The notes under the pieces: model-generated
Database searches by the model: none
What the model saw: only the letters and a program-made list of their open reading frames with translations
Told to the model about the DNA's origin: nothing
Translations under genes and position numbers: made by a program
Shown here: positions 8,996-16,414 of the stretch, one piece after another
Position numbering within the stretch: position 1 is the first letter of the stretch
How the letters are laid out: every line of letters begins with the position of its first letter
From: Bacteroidales bacterium
GTDB taxonomy: Bacteria > Bacteroidota > Bacteroidia > Bacteroidales > UBA7960
Direction: 5' to 3'
Length of the DNA stretch: 50,675 nt
NCBI GenBank assembly: GCA_007118495.1
Contig: SKRM01000043.1
Location: 1 to 50,675, forward strand

Positions 8996-9532
8996 GAATA
9001 AAGCCGATGCCATCAGCATGAAAGAGCCTCCGAAGTAGGCGGTTTTTTTTGCATAAGCCAGACCGAGCTGACTACCGCCTGCCATGCCTGCAATGGTAAA
9101 GATAAAAACGATAAGGGTTACCATCACACTGGGAAGCACCAGGCCGAGTCGCACCACTCCCATGGCAACACCGGCCAGAAATGCGTCCATGGCAGTTGCC
9201 AGAGACAATACCACTATGACCTTGGTCTGGTTGATGTCAAATACCTTGGTTGAGGGGTGCCTGCGGCGAACTTCCATGATCATTTTAATCCCTACAATTC
9301 CAAGAATCATAAAAGCTGCCCATTGTTCAAGCCCTTGAAACATGTTCTGCACCAGACCGCCCAGCTGATAGCCCAGCACCAGGGCAACCAGGTGTGCAAA
9401 TGCGAAAGCAATGGATACTTTAAGGGAGATGCCTGGTTTTACCAGCCCGGATATGGAGCTGTTGCTGATGGATATGGTGAAACAATCCATGGCCAGGCCC
9501 ATGGCAATAATAAAAATAACCAGGAGGTCCAT
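8975..9532 (-). CDS. mntP: Manganese efflux pump MntP
   Basis: A 185-residue inner-membrane protein that exports Mn(II). Six hydrophobic segments are visible in two inverted halves, each with a membrane-embedded aspartate motif (GLAMDCFTIS near residue 16; LATAMDAFLAGVAMG near 113-127), as in the MntP/YebN family. Length matches the family. No manganese riboswitch (yybP-ykoY type) was recognised upstream; the fRMsr stop at 9566 lies only 33 bp away, so the two genes may be co-transcribed. Confidence 0.92.
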   Translation of the reverse strand: MDLLVIFIIAMGLAMDCFTISISNSSISGLVKPGISLKVSIAFAFAHLVALVLGYQLGGLVQNMFQGLEQWAAFMILGIVGIKMIMEVRRRHPSTKVFDINQTKVIVVLSLATAMDAFLAGVAMGVVRLGLVLPSVMVTLIVFIFTIAGMAGGSQLGLAYAKKTAYFGGSFMLMASALFLVAQFI

Positions 9533-9565
9533 ACCAGTGTTTTTTTTGTTTTTGCGTAATTGTTG

Positions 9566-10021
9566 TTAAAGCAGGGAGAGTATTTTCTCCAGCCCCTGAC
9601 GGTCATATTCGTCAAAGGCATTGAGGTCTTTGCTGTCAACATCCAGCACACCGGTTATTTCTCCCTCTTTGTTACGCAAAGGTACGACAATCTCGCTGTT
9701 TGAACGGCTGTCACAAGCGATATGTCCGGGAAAATCATGGACATTCGGAACAAGGATGCTTTCGCCGCGGTCGATGGCTGCCCAGCAAACTCCGGTGTGC
9801 TTTTTCAGCAATTGACAAGCCACCGGACCCTGGTAAGGTCCGGCTATAAGCTCACCGTTGTCAAGCAGGTAAAATCCGGTCCAGAAGAAATGATCCATTT
9901 TTTGATGCAACAGGGCTGCAACGGTTGCCATACGTGAAATATCATTTCCTGGTAGCTGCAAAAGTTTCTGCAACTGATCGAAAATCCGCTGGTATCTTCC
10001 TGCTTTATTGTTGTCTTTCAT
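9566..10021 (-). CDS. msrC: Free methionine-(R)-sulfoxide reductase (GAF domain)
   Basis: A 151-residue GAF-domain enzyme that reduces free methionine-R-sulfoxide. The three family cysteines are Cys69 (GPVACQ), Cys79 (TGVCW) and Cys103 (HIACDSRS). Their spacing of 10 and 24 residues equals that of characterised fRMsr enzymes. The ATG at 10021 is chosen; an upstream TTG at 10054 would add 11 residues not seen in the family. It is a cytoplasmic oxidative-damage repair enzyme. It lies upstream of mntP on the same strand, and both fit a metal/redox stress theme. Confidence 0.92.
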   Translation of the reverse strand: MKDNNKAGRYQRIFDQLQKLLQLPGNDISRMATVAALLHQKMDHFFWTGFYLLDNGELIAGPYQGPVACQLLKKHTGVCWAAIDRGESILVPNVHDFPGHIACDSRSNSEIVVPLRNKEGEITGVLDVDSKDLNAFDEYDRQGLEKILSLL

Positions 10022-10087
10022 GATCTGATGTTTTACTTCAGTCAGAATAAACAACCAGGGTTCATTTCTGTTCGATATGCAGTTTCC

Positions 10088-11464
10088 CTACACCTTCTCC
10101 AACTCAACTGTGAAATGGCGCATGATGGGGGCTTCTCTGACAATCCGGTAACCTGCAGTTATCTGCTCTCTGCGCTGGTATATATTTGAAAGGCATACGG
10201 CAACATAATCCATGTGGTTGTTGGTGTAGGTTCTTCGTGGAATGGCCAGGCGTAAAAGCTCAAGTTGGGGATAGCGGTTTTCACGGGTTTTTGGATCACG
10301 GTCAGCCAATAGCGTTCCGATCTCTACACCCCTTACACCTCCTTCGAGATAAAGCTCAATGGCCAGGGTCTGGGCCTGGTATTGTTCTTTTGGGAGATGT
10401 TTGAGAATCTTTTTTGCATCGACAAATACAGCATGACCACCCGTTGGCTCCTGACAGGGAACGCCATATTTTTTTAGTTGGGCTCCCAGGTAAGCCACCT
10501 GACCAATTCTTGACTCAAGGTAACTGAATTCGGTACCTTCTTTCAACCCCTGTGCCATTGCAGCCAGATCACGCCCGGCAAGACCCCCATAGGTGAGGTA
10601 TCCTTCGTATAGGATGCAGAACATGCTGACTTTTTCAAACAGTTTTTTGTCACGGCATGCCAGGAAACCCCCAATATTGACGATGGCATCTTTTTTACTG
10701 CTCATGGTGGCACCGTCAACATATGAATACATTTCGCGTACAATGTCGCGGATACTGTGTTCTTCGTATCCTTTTTCCCTGATTTTGATAAAATATGCAT
10801 TTTCTGCAAAGCGGGCAGCATCAAAAAACACAGGAACTTCATATTTGCGGCACATGGCTGATACCTCCCGAATATTTTCCATTGAAACAGGTTGTCCTCC
10901 TGAAGTATTACAGGTGACGGTAATGATGCAAAGGGGTATTTTTTGCCTGGAATGAGATTTGAGTACCGATTCGAGTTTGTTTAAGTCGATATTCCCCTTA
11001 AAAGGGTGGTCAAGGGTGGTGTCTGATGCTTCATCAATGGTGCAGTCGATGGCTGTTGCCCGCCTGAATTCAATATGCCCCTTGGTGGTGTCAAAATGTG
11101 AATTGCCCGGCACCACGTCTCCTTCACTGATCATGGCTGAGAACAATACGTTTTCAGCCGCTCTTCCCTGATGGGTTGGCACAAAATGGGGCATTCCGAG
11201 TAAATCGGTGATCACATCTTTGAGTTTAAAATAAGACGCTGATCCTGCGTAACTTTCATCACCCAGCATGATCTCTGACCATTGGTGATGGCTCATGGCT
11301 CCTGTACCCGAATCTGTAAGCAAGTCAATGAATACTTGTTCGCTTCGCAGGTTGAAAAGATTGTATTTAGCGTCTTTGATCCATTGCTCACGCTCCTGGC
11401 GTGTACTTCTTCCAAGAGGTTCTACTACCTTTATTTTATAAGGTTCTGCATATGGTAATTCCAT
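10088..11464 (-). CDS. tnaA: Tryptophanase (L-tryptophan indole-lyase)
   Basis: A 458-residue PLP enzyme that splits tryptophan into indole, pyruvate and ammonia. The PLP lysine is Lys258 in MSSKKDA, and the PLP-ring aspartate is in FFDAARFAENAY. Two positions separate tryptophanase from tyrosine phenol-lyase: the latter has Thr (YFTTT) and Arg (MERG), whereas this protein has Asp125 (HFDTTKGH) and Ile382 (VEIG), as tryptophanases do. The ATG at 11464 begins MELPYAEPYKIKVVEPL, aligning with known N-termini; the longer frame reads into the leader. The promoter lies at 11671-11641, leaving a leader of roughly 170 nt with a small ORF and alternative hairpins. No tryptophan permease is adjacent. 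Confidence 0.92.
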   Translation of the reverse strand: MELPYAEPYKIKVVEPLGRSTRQEREQWIKDAKYNLFNLRSEQVFIDLLTDSGTGAMSHHQWSEIMLGDESYAGSASYFKLKDVITDLLGMPHFVPTHQGRAAENVLFSAMISEGDVVPGNSHFDTTKGHIEFRRATAIDCTIDEASDTTLDHPFKGNIDLNKLESVLKSHSRQKIPLCIITVTCNTSGGQPVSMENIREVSAMCRKYEVPVFFDAARFAENAYFIKIREKGYEEHSIRDIVREMYSYVDGATMSSKKDAIVNIGGFLACRDKKLFEKVSMFCILYEGYLTYGGLAGRDLAAMAQGLKEGTEFSYLESRIGQVAYLGAQLKKYGVPCQEPTGGHAVFVDAKKILKHLPKEQYQAQTLAIELYLEGGVRGVEIGTLLADRDPKTRENRYPQLELLRLAIPRRTYTNNHMDYVAVCLSNIYQRREQITAGYRIVREAPIMRHFTVELEKV

Positions 11465-11528
11465 GGGAAATGACAATGTTTGACAGTTGTTGAATAAGAA
11501 AAGAGATACTGAAGAAAACGGATGCTTA

Positions 11529-11571
11529 CCCGGCAGGGTTGCCACCGGGATTAAAAATGGAAGGTATCCCG
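11529..11571 (-). promoter_or_regulatory. Two mutually exclusive hairpins in the tnaA leader
   Basis: On the minus strand CGGGAT (11571-11566) can pair with ATCCCG (11551-11546). The CCCGG that begins at 11549 can instead pair with CCGGG at 11533-11529, aided by GGCA/TGCC inside. The two stems share 11549-11546, so only one can form at a time. No U-run follows directly, so rho-dependent or translational control would be more likely than an intrinsic terminator. Confidence 0.45.
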
Positions 11572-11619
11572 TCTTTTAAGGTTCAGATAGATCCGCTTTA
11601 TGGGGCAAACTGTTCTCAT
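11551..11619 (-). CDS. Possible leader peptide upstream of tnaA
   Basis: A 22-codon ORF starts at ATG 11619 and ends at TAA 11551, inside the loop of the first leader hairpin. An AGGAG lies 2 nt before the ATG, an unusually strong ribosome-binding site for this phylum although the spacing is short. It sits between the tnaA promoter and tnaA, the place of tnaC in enterobacteria. Unlike E. coli TnaC it has no tryptophan codon; it starts MRTVCPIK and ends DTFHF. It could be a chance ORF. Confidence 0.35.
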   Translation of the reverse strand: MRTVCPIKRIYLNLKRRDTFHF

Positions 11620-11640
11620 TGCTCCTGAAGTATTTAACTT

Positions 11641-11671
11641 CAAAAGTACATGATTTTTTTTAAATTCAAAA
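11641..11671 (-). promoter_or_regulatory. Promoter of tnaA
   Basis: Minus-strand TTTTG (11671-11667) and TACTTTTG (11648-11641), 18 bp apart, match the Bacteroidota -33/-7 promoter well. Transcription would begin near 11634, giving a leader of roughly 170 nt before tnaA. Confidence 0.65.
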
Positions 11672-11734
11672 CTGCGCCAAAAACACTACCAGGTTAATGT
11701 CCGGAATAAATTAAGATTTTGGCGAGCTCTTTGC

Positions 11735-11799
11735 TACCTTTGAATAAACAATTCGGCAAAAAACCTGCAAAGGCGAATTAAAAACTTCACGTAAATTTG
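11735..11799 (+). promoter_or_regulatory. Candidate -7 elements for the acyltransferase gene
   Basis: Two TAnnTTTG matches precede the plus-strand gene at 11844: TACCTTTG (11735-11742) and TAAATTTG (11792-11799). Neither has a -33 TTTG at the usual spacing (the nearest TTTG to the first is 13 bp upstream). With the tnaA promoter and leader they fill the 379-bp gap between tnaA and the acyltransferase. Confidence 0.35.
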
Positions 11800-11843
11800 C
11801 AGCATAGAACTTGCCCCAATATACATATAACCCCATTGTTGCT

Positions 11844-12401
11844 ATGAGCTTTTTTGCCAAATTCATTCTCAGGTTATTCGGCTGGAATATTTATAACAAG
11901 GCTTCTGCCGACTTGCGTAAGGCTGTCGTTATCATGGCTCCACATACGAGTAACCTTGATTTTGTTATTGGCCGTCTTTCATTTTTCTGGCATAGGATGA
12001 CCCCCAGGGTAATCATCAAGAAAGAGGCCTTCACACCCTTGATGGGTCCGATACTCAGATGGTTGGGTGGTATCCCCGTTGATCGTAAAAACAGCCAGAA
12101 TACCGTCAAAAAGATCACAGCCCAAATGGCCAGGCATGATGAGTTTTTTCTCCTGATCACTCCTGAAGGAACCCGCAAAAGGGTTGATAAGTGGAAAAAG
12201 GGTTTTTATTTTATTGCACTTACGGCCAAAGTGCCCATTTGTTTGGGGTTTCTTGATTACGGGCGAAAAGAGGGTGGCATTGGGATGGTTCTCGAGCCCA
12301 GTGGTGACTTTGAAGCCGACTTTAAGATCATCGAAGATTTTTACCGTGACAAGCAGGCAAGGTACCCTGAGAAATTCAATTTAACACCCACCTATGACTA
12401 A
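11844..12401 (+). CDS. PlsC-like 1-acylglycerol-3-phosphate acyltransferase family protein
   Basis: A 185-residue acyltransferase related to 1-acyl-sn-glycerol-3-phosphate acyltransferases. The HX4D motif is APHTSNLDF (His34, Asp39), and the second motif is TPEGTRKR (residues 107-113). A hydrophobic N-terminal segment suggests membrane association. The ATG at 11844 is preferred to a TTG at 11811. The protein is shorter than PlsC (about 240) and belongs to the compact group often annotated simply as acyltransferase; the acceptor could be a lysophospholipid or another hydroxylated lipid. It converges on meaB with a 27-bp gap. Confidence 0.85.
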   Translation: MSFFAKFILRLFGWNIYNKASADLRKAVVIMAPHTSNLDFVIGRLSFFWHRMTPRVIIKKEAFTPLMGPILRWLGGIPVDRKNSQNTVKKITAQMARHDEFFLLITPEGTRKRVDKWKKGFYFIALTAKVPICLGFLDYGRKEGGIGMVLEPSGDFEADFKIIEDFYRDKQARYPEKFNLTPTYD

Positions 12402-12428
12402 CCTCAAATCAATCCACTATTGGTGGGA

Positions 12429-13577
12429 TTAGCGGGTTTTGTCAGGGGGAGGGGTATTTTCTGTTTTTTCAAAGTAAGCTTCTAAAAGTCGCGTGGCTGC
12501 CTGGTATGAAGTCATTTTCTGGGCTGTCAGCATTTGCTCAAGCTCGCTGATGCGCGACTGTATATCAGGATCATCATAAAAATGTGAAGTAAGTGCCTCT
12601 TTGATGGTTTCGTGCATCCTGTGTTTTTGCTGCTGGTTTCGGTTGCTCTGGAAGAACTTTTTTTCTTTCATGAGGGTTTCATGCGATTTGATCATGTCCC
12701 AGACTTCACTGATTCCGGTCTTCATGACTGCCGAGCAAATTGTCACCTGGGGTTTCCATCCGGTAGCTGGCGGCGGAAAGAGGTGTAGGGCATTGGCGTA
12801 TTGCACCCTTGCTGCCCTGGCTTTATTCAGGTTGTCACCGTCTGCTTTATTGATGGCCATTCCATCGCACATTTCGATGATGCCTCTTTTTATCCCCTGC
12901 AATTCGTCACCTGCACCGGCCAGCATAAGTAAAAGAAAAAAGTCAACCATAGAATGAACAGCCACCTCTGATTGGCCGACACCCACTGTTTCAATCAATA
13001 TGACATCATATCCTGCTGCCTCGCAAAGGATAATGATCTCTCTGGTCTTCCGGGCCACACCTCCCAGCGAACCTGCTGAGGGTGAAGGTCGTACAAATGC
13101 ATTTTCGTCTACCGAAAGGGTCTCCATTCTCGTTTTATCGCCCAATATGCTTCCCTTTGATATTTCACTTGAGGGATCAACGGCCAGAACCGCCAGCTTG
13201 TGGCCTTTGCCTGTGAGGTGTTTTCCGAGTGCTTCAATAAAGGTGCTCTTTCCCACACCGGGTACGCCGGTAACCCCTACCCGGAGCGATTGACCGGAGT
13301 GGGGGATGCATTTTTCGATGACCTGCTGACCAAGGGCGTAGTGGCTGCTTAATGAACTTTCAATAAGGGTGATGGCTCTGCTTAAGAGTACCCTGTCACC
13401 GGCCAGTATGCCTTTGACATACTCATCCGCTTTCAGCAGACTGGCCTTTCTGAGCCTGAAGGCATTGGCCGCTTGCTCATTCACCTGCGATGGCTGGTCA
13501 ATACCCTTGTTTACCTTCAGGGCTGATTGGGGTGTGGTTCGCTTGCCTGTACTGTCGTCCATGATCAAATTCTCCAT
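12429..13577 (-). CDS. meaB: Methylmalonyl-CoA mutase-associated GTPase MeaB
   Basis: A 382-residue G3E-type GTPase that protects and loads adenosylcobalamin into methylmalonyl-CoA mutase. The P-loop is GVPGVGKS (104-111), followed by AVDPSSEISKGSILGDKTRM, the switch motif IETVGVGQSE and the guanine-specificity region NKADG. About 45 poorly conserved N-terminal residues precede the usual family start; Met6 is an alternative start. The mutase subunits are not in the window. The enzyme belongs to the propionate/succinate pathway common in fermentative Bacteroidota, and like QueG it ties the region to cobalamin use. Confidence 0.92.
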   Translation of the reverse strand: MENLIMDDSTGKRTTPQSALKVNKGIDQPSQVNEQAANAFRLRKASLLKADEYVKGILAGDRVLLSRAITLIESSLSSHYALGQQVIEKCIPHSGQSLRVGVTGVPGVGKSTFIEALGKHLTGKGHKLAVLAVDPSSEISKGSILGDKTRMETLSVDENAFVRPSPSAGSLGGVARKTREIIILCEAAGYDVILIETVGVGQSEVAVHSMVDFFLLLMLAGAGDELQGIKRGIIEMCDGMAINKADGDNLNKARAARVQYANALHLFPPPATGWKPQVTICSAVMKTGISEVWDMIKSHETLMKEKKFFQSNRNQQQKHRMHETIKEALTSHFYDDPDIQSRISELEQMLTAQKMTSYQAATRLLEAYFEKTENTPPPDKTR

Positions 13578-13585
13578 TGATTATA

Positions 13586-13593
13586 CAAATGTA
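13586..13593 (-). promoter_or_regulatory. Candidate -7 element of meaB
   Basis: Minus-strand TACATTTG fits TAnnTTTG and is 9 bp from the meaB ATG. No -33 element is evident, and the distance to the start is short, so the mRNA would have almost no leader. Confidence 0.3.
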
Positions 13594-13710
13594 CACGATT
13601 TTTTTCATGCTGATTGGGCTAAATAATTACACACAGAACAACGAATCTGGTCATGATAACCGTCGTGTCAAAAATTCATGTAATTTTATAGAACCCCAAA
13701 ATAAGTATTT

Positions 13711-14550
13711 ATGCAAACCCTGAATCGTAATACATATATAGCAGCCATATGGGTACTATGTCTTACCCTGAGTTTTTCATGTTCGCGTCAGAGCATATAT
13801 TCATCGCTGTGGCAACCTGAACCCATCCAGATCAACACCAGACCGCCGGGCTGGGATAATGCCAGTGAGTTTGACCGCACAACCAGACTGCATTATGCTG
13901 TATCAAACGACCAGGAAAACATGTACGTTTTCCTTAAATCTTCAGACAGAACCATGCAAATGAAAATGCTTAGGGCAGGGGTTCAATTGGGTATAGATAC
14001 TACGGGTGGAAAAAATGTGCATTTGTCGCTTCACTACCCATTCTTACCTGCTGCCATGGCAGCCATCGCCGGTATGGAAAGGCTGGGCGGAACCCAGTCT
14101 GGCAGCCGGCCAGAAGCAGTTAACCGTTTTCTTAGTGGTGCCGGAACCATGCATGTTTCAGGTTTTCCCGGACATGACAGGGGGGAGTTACCCCACGATA
14201 TGCCGGGGAAGATCAATGTCAACCTTGAAATGGACGAAAGAGAAGATCTTCATTTTTGGGCGGTGATACCGCTTAAATATCTTGGAGTTACGCCTGAAAA
14301 TGTCTGGGGAAAACCACTGGCCTTGACTGTTTCTCTGCCAGGTATTGACACCGGCCAAAGGAGTGGAACACAGCGTGGAGGCAGACCCACTGATGGAATC
14401 CGGATAAATCCGGATGGTGGAAGGGTAGGGGCACAACCAGTAGGTGATAACAGACCGAGGCCTGGTATGCAGAGCGCGCCGGCTGATCCGGAAACCATGA
14501 GAAGAACACAGTCTTTTCACCTGGTCTTCAACCTCTCAGCAAGGCAATAG
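13711..14550 (+). CDS. Uncharacterised lipoprotein with a CBM9/DOMON-like domain
   Basis: A 279-residue exported protein of unknown function. The N-terminus is a hydrophobic signal ending in LSFSCS, where Cys24 could be lipidated, although the lipobox is imperfect. Residues ~35-130 (WQPEPIQIN, LHYAVSNDQENMYVFLKSSD, GVQLGIDTTGG) resemble the carbohydrate-binding module 9/DOMON-type sandwich seen in many Bacteroidota surface proteins. The C-terminal third is rich in Gly, Pro and Arg and low in complexity (GQRSGTQRGGRPTDG). It stands alone, convergent with nadC 11 bp away. Confidence 0.65.
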   Translation: MQTLNRNTYIAAIWVLCLTLSFSCSRQSIYSSLWQPEPIQINTRPPGWDNASEFDRTTRLHYAVSNDQENMYVFLKSSDRTMQMKMLRAGVQLGIDTTGGKNVHLSLHYPFLPAAMAAIAGMERLGGTQSGSRPEAVNRFLSGAGTMHVSGFPGHDRGELPHDMPGKINVNLEMDEREDLHFWAVIPLKYLGVTPENVWGKPLALTVSLPGIDTGQRSGTQRGGRPTDGIRINPDGGRVGAQPVGDNRPRPGMQSAPADPETMRRTQSFHLVFNLSARQ

Positions 14551-14561
14551 AATTTGCAGAG

Positions 14562-15395
14562 TTAATGAAGTTTCAAGCTGATATCCAAGGCCTTGACACT
14601 GTGGGTCAAGGCACCAACCGAAATCATATCCACTCCGGTAGCAGCTACGGCAGAAAGATTTTTGCTATCCATATTGCCTGAGGCTTCAGTAAGGGCCCGG
14701 CCTCCGATTTTTTCAACGGCTTTTCTCATGGTTTCTATGGCCATATTGTCAAGCATAATGATATCTGCACCGGCTTCAAGGGCCTGATCAACCTGGTCAA
14801 GCGTTTCCGTTTCAACTTCTATTTTAAGTGTCTTTGGTGCATTTTTTCGGGCGGCTTCAACGGCTTGTCTGATACCTCCGGCAGCCTTGATGTGGTTGTC
14901 TTTGATGAGCACTCCGTCTGAAAGGTTCATGCGGTGATTGCCCCCACCTCCGGTTTTGACCGCATATTTTTCAAGCACCCTCAGCCCTGGGGTAGTTTTT
15001 CTTGTGTCAACAATTTTGGTTGATGTGCCGGCTACCTGACTGACATAAAATGCTGTATTTGTAGCAATACCCGAGAGGCGTTGCATGAAATTAAGCGCCA
15101 GCCTTTCTCCGCTGAGAATACCTGGGGCAGACCCTGAAATGTGGGCAATCTCGTCACCGGGGTTTACTTTATGGCCATCGCTGACAGCTATTTCCATTTT
15201 AATTGAAGGATCAAGGGTCAGAAATACCATGGCTGCGATGTCTGTTCCACAAATAATTCCCTGCTGTCTGGCTATAAAGCTTCCTGAAACCATGGTACCT
15301 GCGGGTACCACGCTGGCGGTGGTGATATCTCCTGTTCCCAGGTCTTCTTCAAGCGACTGTGCGATGAGACGTTTGATATATGTGCTGTTTTTCAT
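14562..15395 (-). CDS. nadC: Nicotinate-nucleotide pyrophosphorylase (quinolinate phosphoribosyltransferase)
   Basis: A 277-residue enzyme converting quinolinate and PRPP to nicotinate mononucleotide in de novo NAD synthesis. Family motifs are plain: EDLGTGDITT near the N-terminus, ERLALNFMQRLSGIAT, DTRKTTPGLRVLEKYAV, GGGGNHRMNLSDGVLIKDNH, EVETE and GADIIMLDNM. The ATG at 15395 overlaps the nadA stop (ATGA), so the two are translationally coupled. Length is standard. Confidence 0.96.
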   Translation of the reverse strand: MKNSTYIKRLIAQSLEEDLGTGDITTASVVPAGTMVSGSFIARQQGIICGTDIAAMVFLTLDPSIKMEIAVSDGHKVNPGDEIAHISGSAPGILSGERLALNFMQRLSGIATNTAFYVSQVAGTSTKIVDTRKTTPGLRVLEKYAVKTGGGGNHRMNLSDGVLIKDNHIKAAGGIRQAVEAARKNAPKTLKIEVETETLDQVDQALEAGADIIMLDNMAIETMRKAVEKIGGRALTEASGNMDSKNLSAVAATGVDMISVGALTHSVKALDISLKLH

Positions 15396-16336
15396 TGACA
15401 AAGTGTTGTTGTTGCAGGTAAGCAGGTAACTTCAAGCATTCTTTGCAGCGAAATTCGTGCCTTTGATGCCAAATCTTCATGGATGTGAACTTCTGCTTCC
15501 ATGGTCTGCAGGCTTCGTAATAAATGAGCCGCTGTGATCTTTTTCATGTCTCTGCATATAAAATGCCGGGTCAACATGTGGAACTCCTTTTCGGGATGCT
15601 TTTGGGTAAGGGGGTGTAATATACCCTCTTCGGTACCTATCAGAAAGCAGCGGTGATTGCTGTTTGCCACATAGTTAATTATCTGTGCCGTACTGCCGAT
15701 AAAATCTGCATGTTTTCTTACCTCCTGACCACATTCAGGATGGACCAGCAGCTTTGCCTCCGGATGGGCTTCTCTGGCCAGCAGCACGTCTGTTTCACTT
15801 GCATCCTTGTGCGGGGGGCAAAACCCATTGAACAGGATAAACTCCTTTTCAGGGATCAGGCTGGCGGCATAGGTGCCCAGGCCTGAATCGGGAACAAAGA
15901 TTATTTGCTTGTTGGGTAATGACCGGATAACTCGGATGGCGTTGCCTGATGTACAGCAGATATCGCTCAGGGCTTTGACGTCTGTGGTTGAGTTTACATA
16001 TGAAACCACAGCTGCGTCGGGATATTGATCTCTGAGTGATTGTACATGGCTGGCGCTGGCCATATTGGCCATGGGGCAACTGGCTCCCTCAACCGGCAGG
16101 ATAACCGTTTTTCCGGGGCTGAGCAGCTTTGCACTTTCTGCCATAAAGTCTACCCCACAAAAGACAATGAGATCATTTGGCAAACTTGATGCCAACTTGC
16201 TCAGGGCGAAGGAGTCTCCCACATGGTCAGCTATCTCTTGAATTTCAGGGAGCTGGTAGTAATGTGAGAGAATGACGGCGTTTTTGCTTTGTTTGAGTTT
16301 TTGAATTTCCGCAATCAGATAGTCGTGGTAGGTCAT
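15392..16336 (-). CDS. nadA: Quinolinate synthase A
   Basis: A 314-residue [4Fe-4S] enzyme that condenses iminoaspartate with dihydroxyacetone phosphate to quinolinate. The three cluster cysteines lie in VFCGVDFMAESAKLL, HPECGQEV and HFICRDMKKI, and the YVNSTTDVKA and PDSGLGTY motifs are present. It is first in the nadA-nadC pair, with the 4-base overlap. nadB is not in the window, so iminoaspartate is supplied from elsewhere. Confidence 0.96.
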   Translation of the reverse strand: MTYHDYLIAEIQKLKQSKNAVILSHYYQLPEIQEIADHVGDSFALSKLASSLPNDLIVFCGVDFMAESAKLLSPGKTVILPVEGASCPMANMASASHVQSLRDQYPDAAVVSYVNSTTDVKALSDICCTSGNAIRVIRSLPNKQIIFVPDSGLGTYAASLIPEKEFILFNGFCPPHKDASETDVLLAREAHPEAKLLVHPECGQEVRKHADFIGSTAQIINYVANSNHRCFLIGTEEGILHPLTQKHPEKEFHMLTRHFICRDMKKITAAHLLRSLQTMEAEVHIHEDLASKARISLQRMLEVTCLPATTTLCQ

Positions 16337-16355
16337 TTTAAAAATACTTTGCCAG

Positions 16356-16381
16356 GCAGCATACCTTTTTCGGTATGCTGC
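16356..16381 (-). terminator. Hairpin after the formate dehydrogenase operon
   Basis: GCAGCATACC (16356-16365) and GGTATGCTGC (16372-16381) form a perfect 10-bp stem with a 6-nt loop. It lies between the fdsA-like stop (16415) and the nadA start (16336), both on the minus strand. On that strand the stem is followed about 10 nt later by a short T run, so it may be a weak terminator or a 3'-end stabiliser. Confidence 0.55.
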
Positions 16382-16414
16382 ACGGCCTGATTAAAGAGCA
16401 CAAAAATAGCAATT

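Noticed and set aside
10088-11464. Tyrosine phenol-lyase instead of tryptophanase
   Set aside because: The phenol-binding Thr and Arg of tyrosine phenol-lyase are replaced by Asp125 and Ile382, as in tryptophanases.
11465-11640. A metabolite riboswitch (SAM, TPP or cobalamin type) in the tnaA leader
   Set aside because: The GGCAACC segment recalls SAM-I, but the other conserved blocks and the multi-helix junction are missing. Only two competing hairpins and a small ORF can be supported.
12411-12430. Terminator between the acyltransferase and meaB
   Set aside because: AATCCAC and GTGGGATT pair only with a bulge, and no T run follows on either strand.
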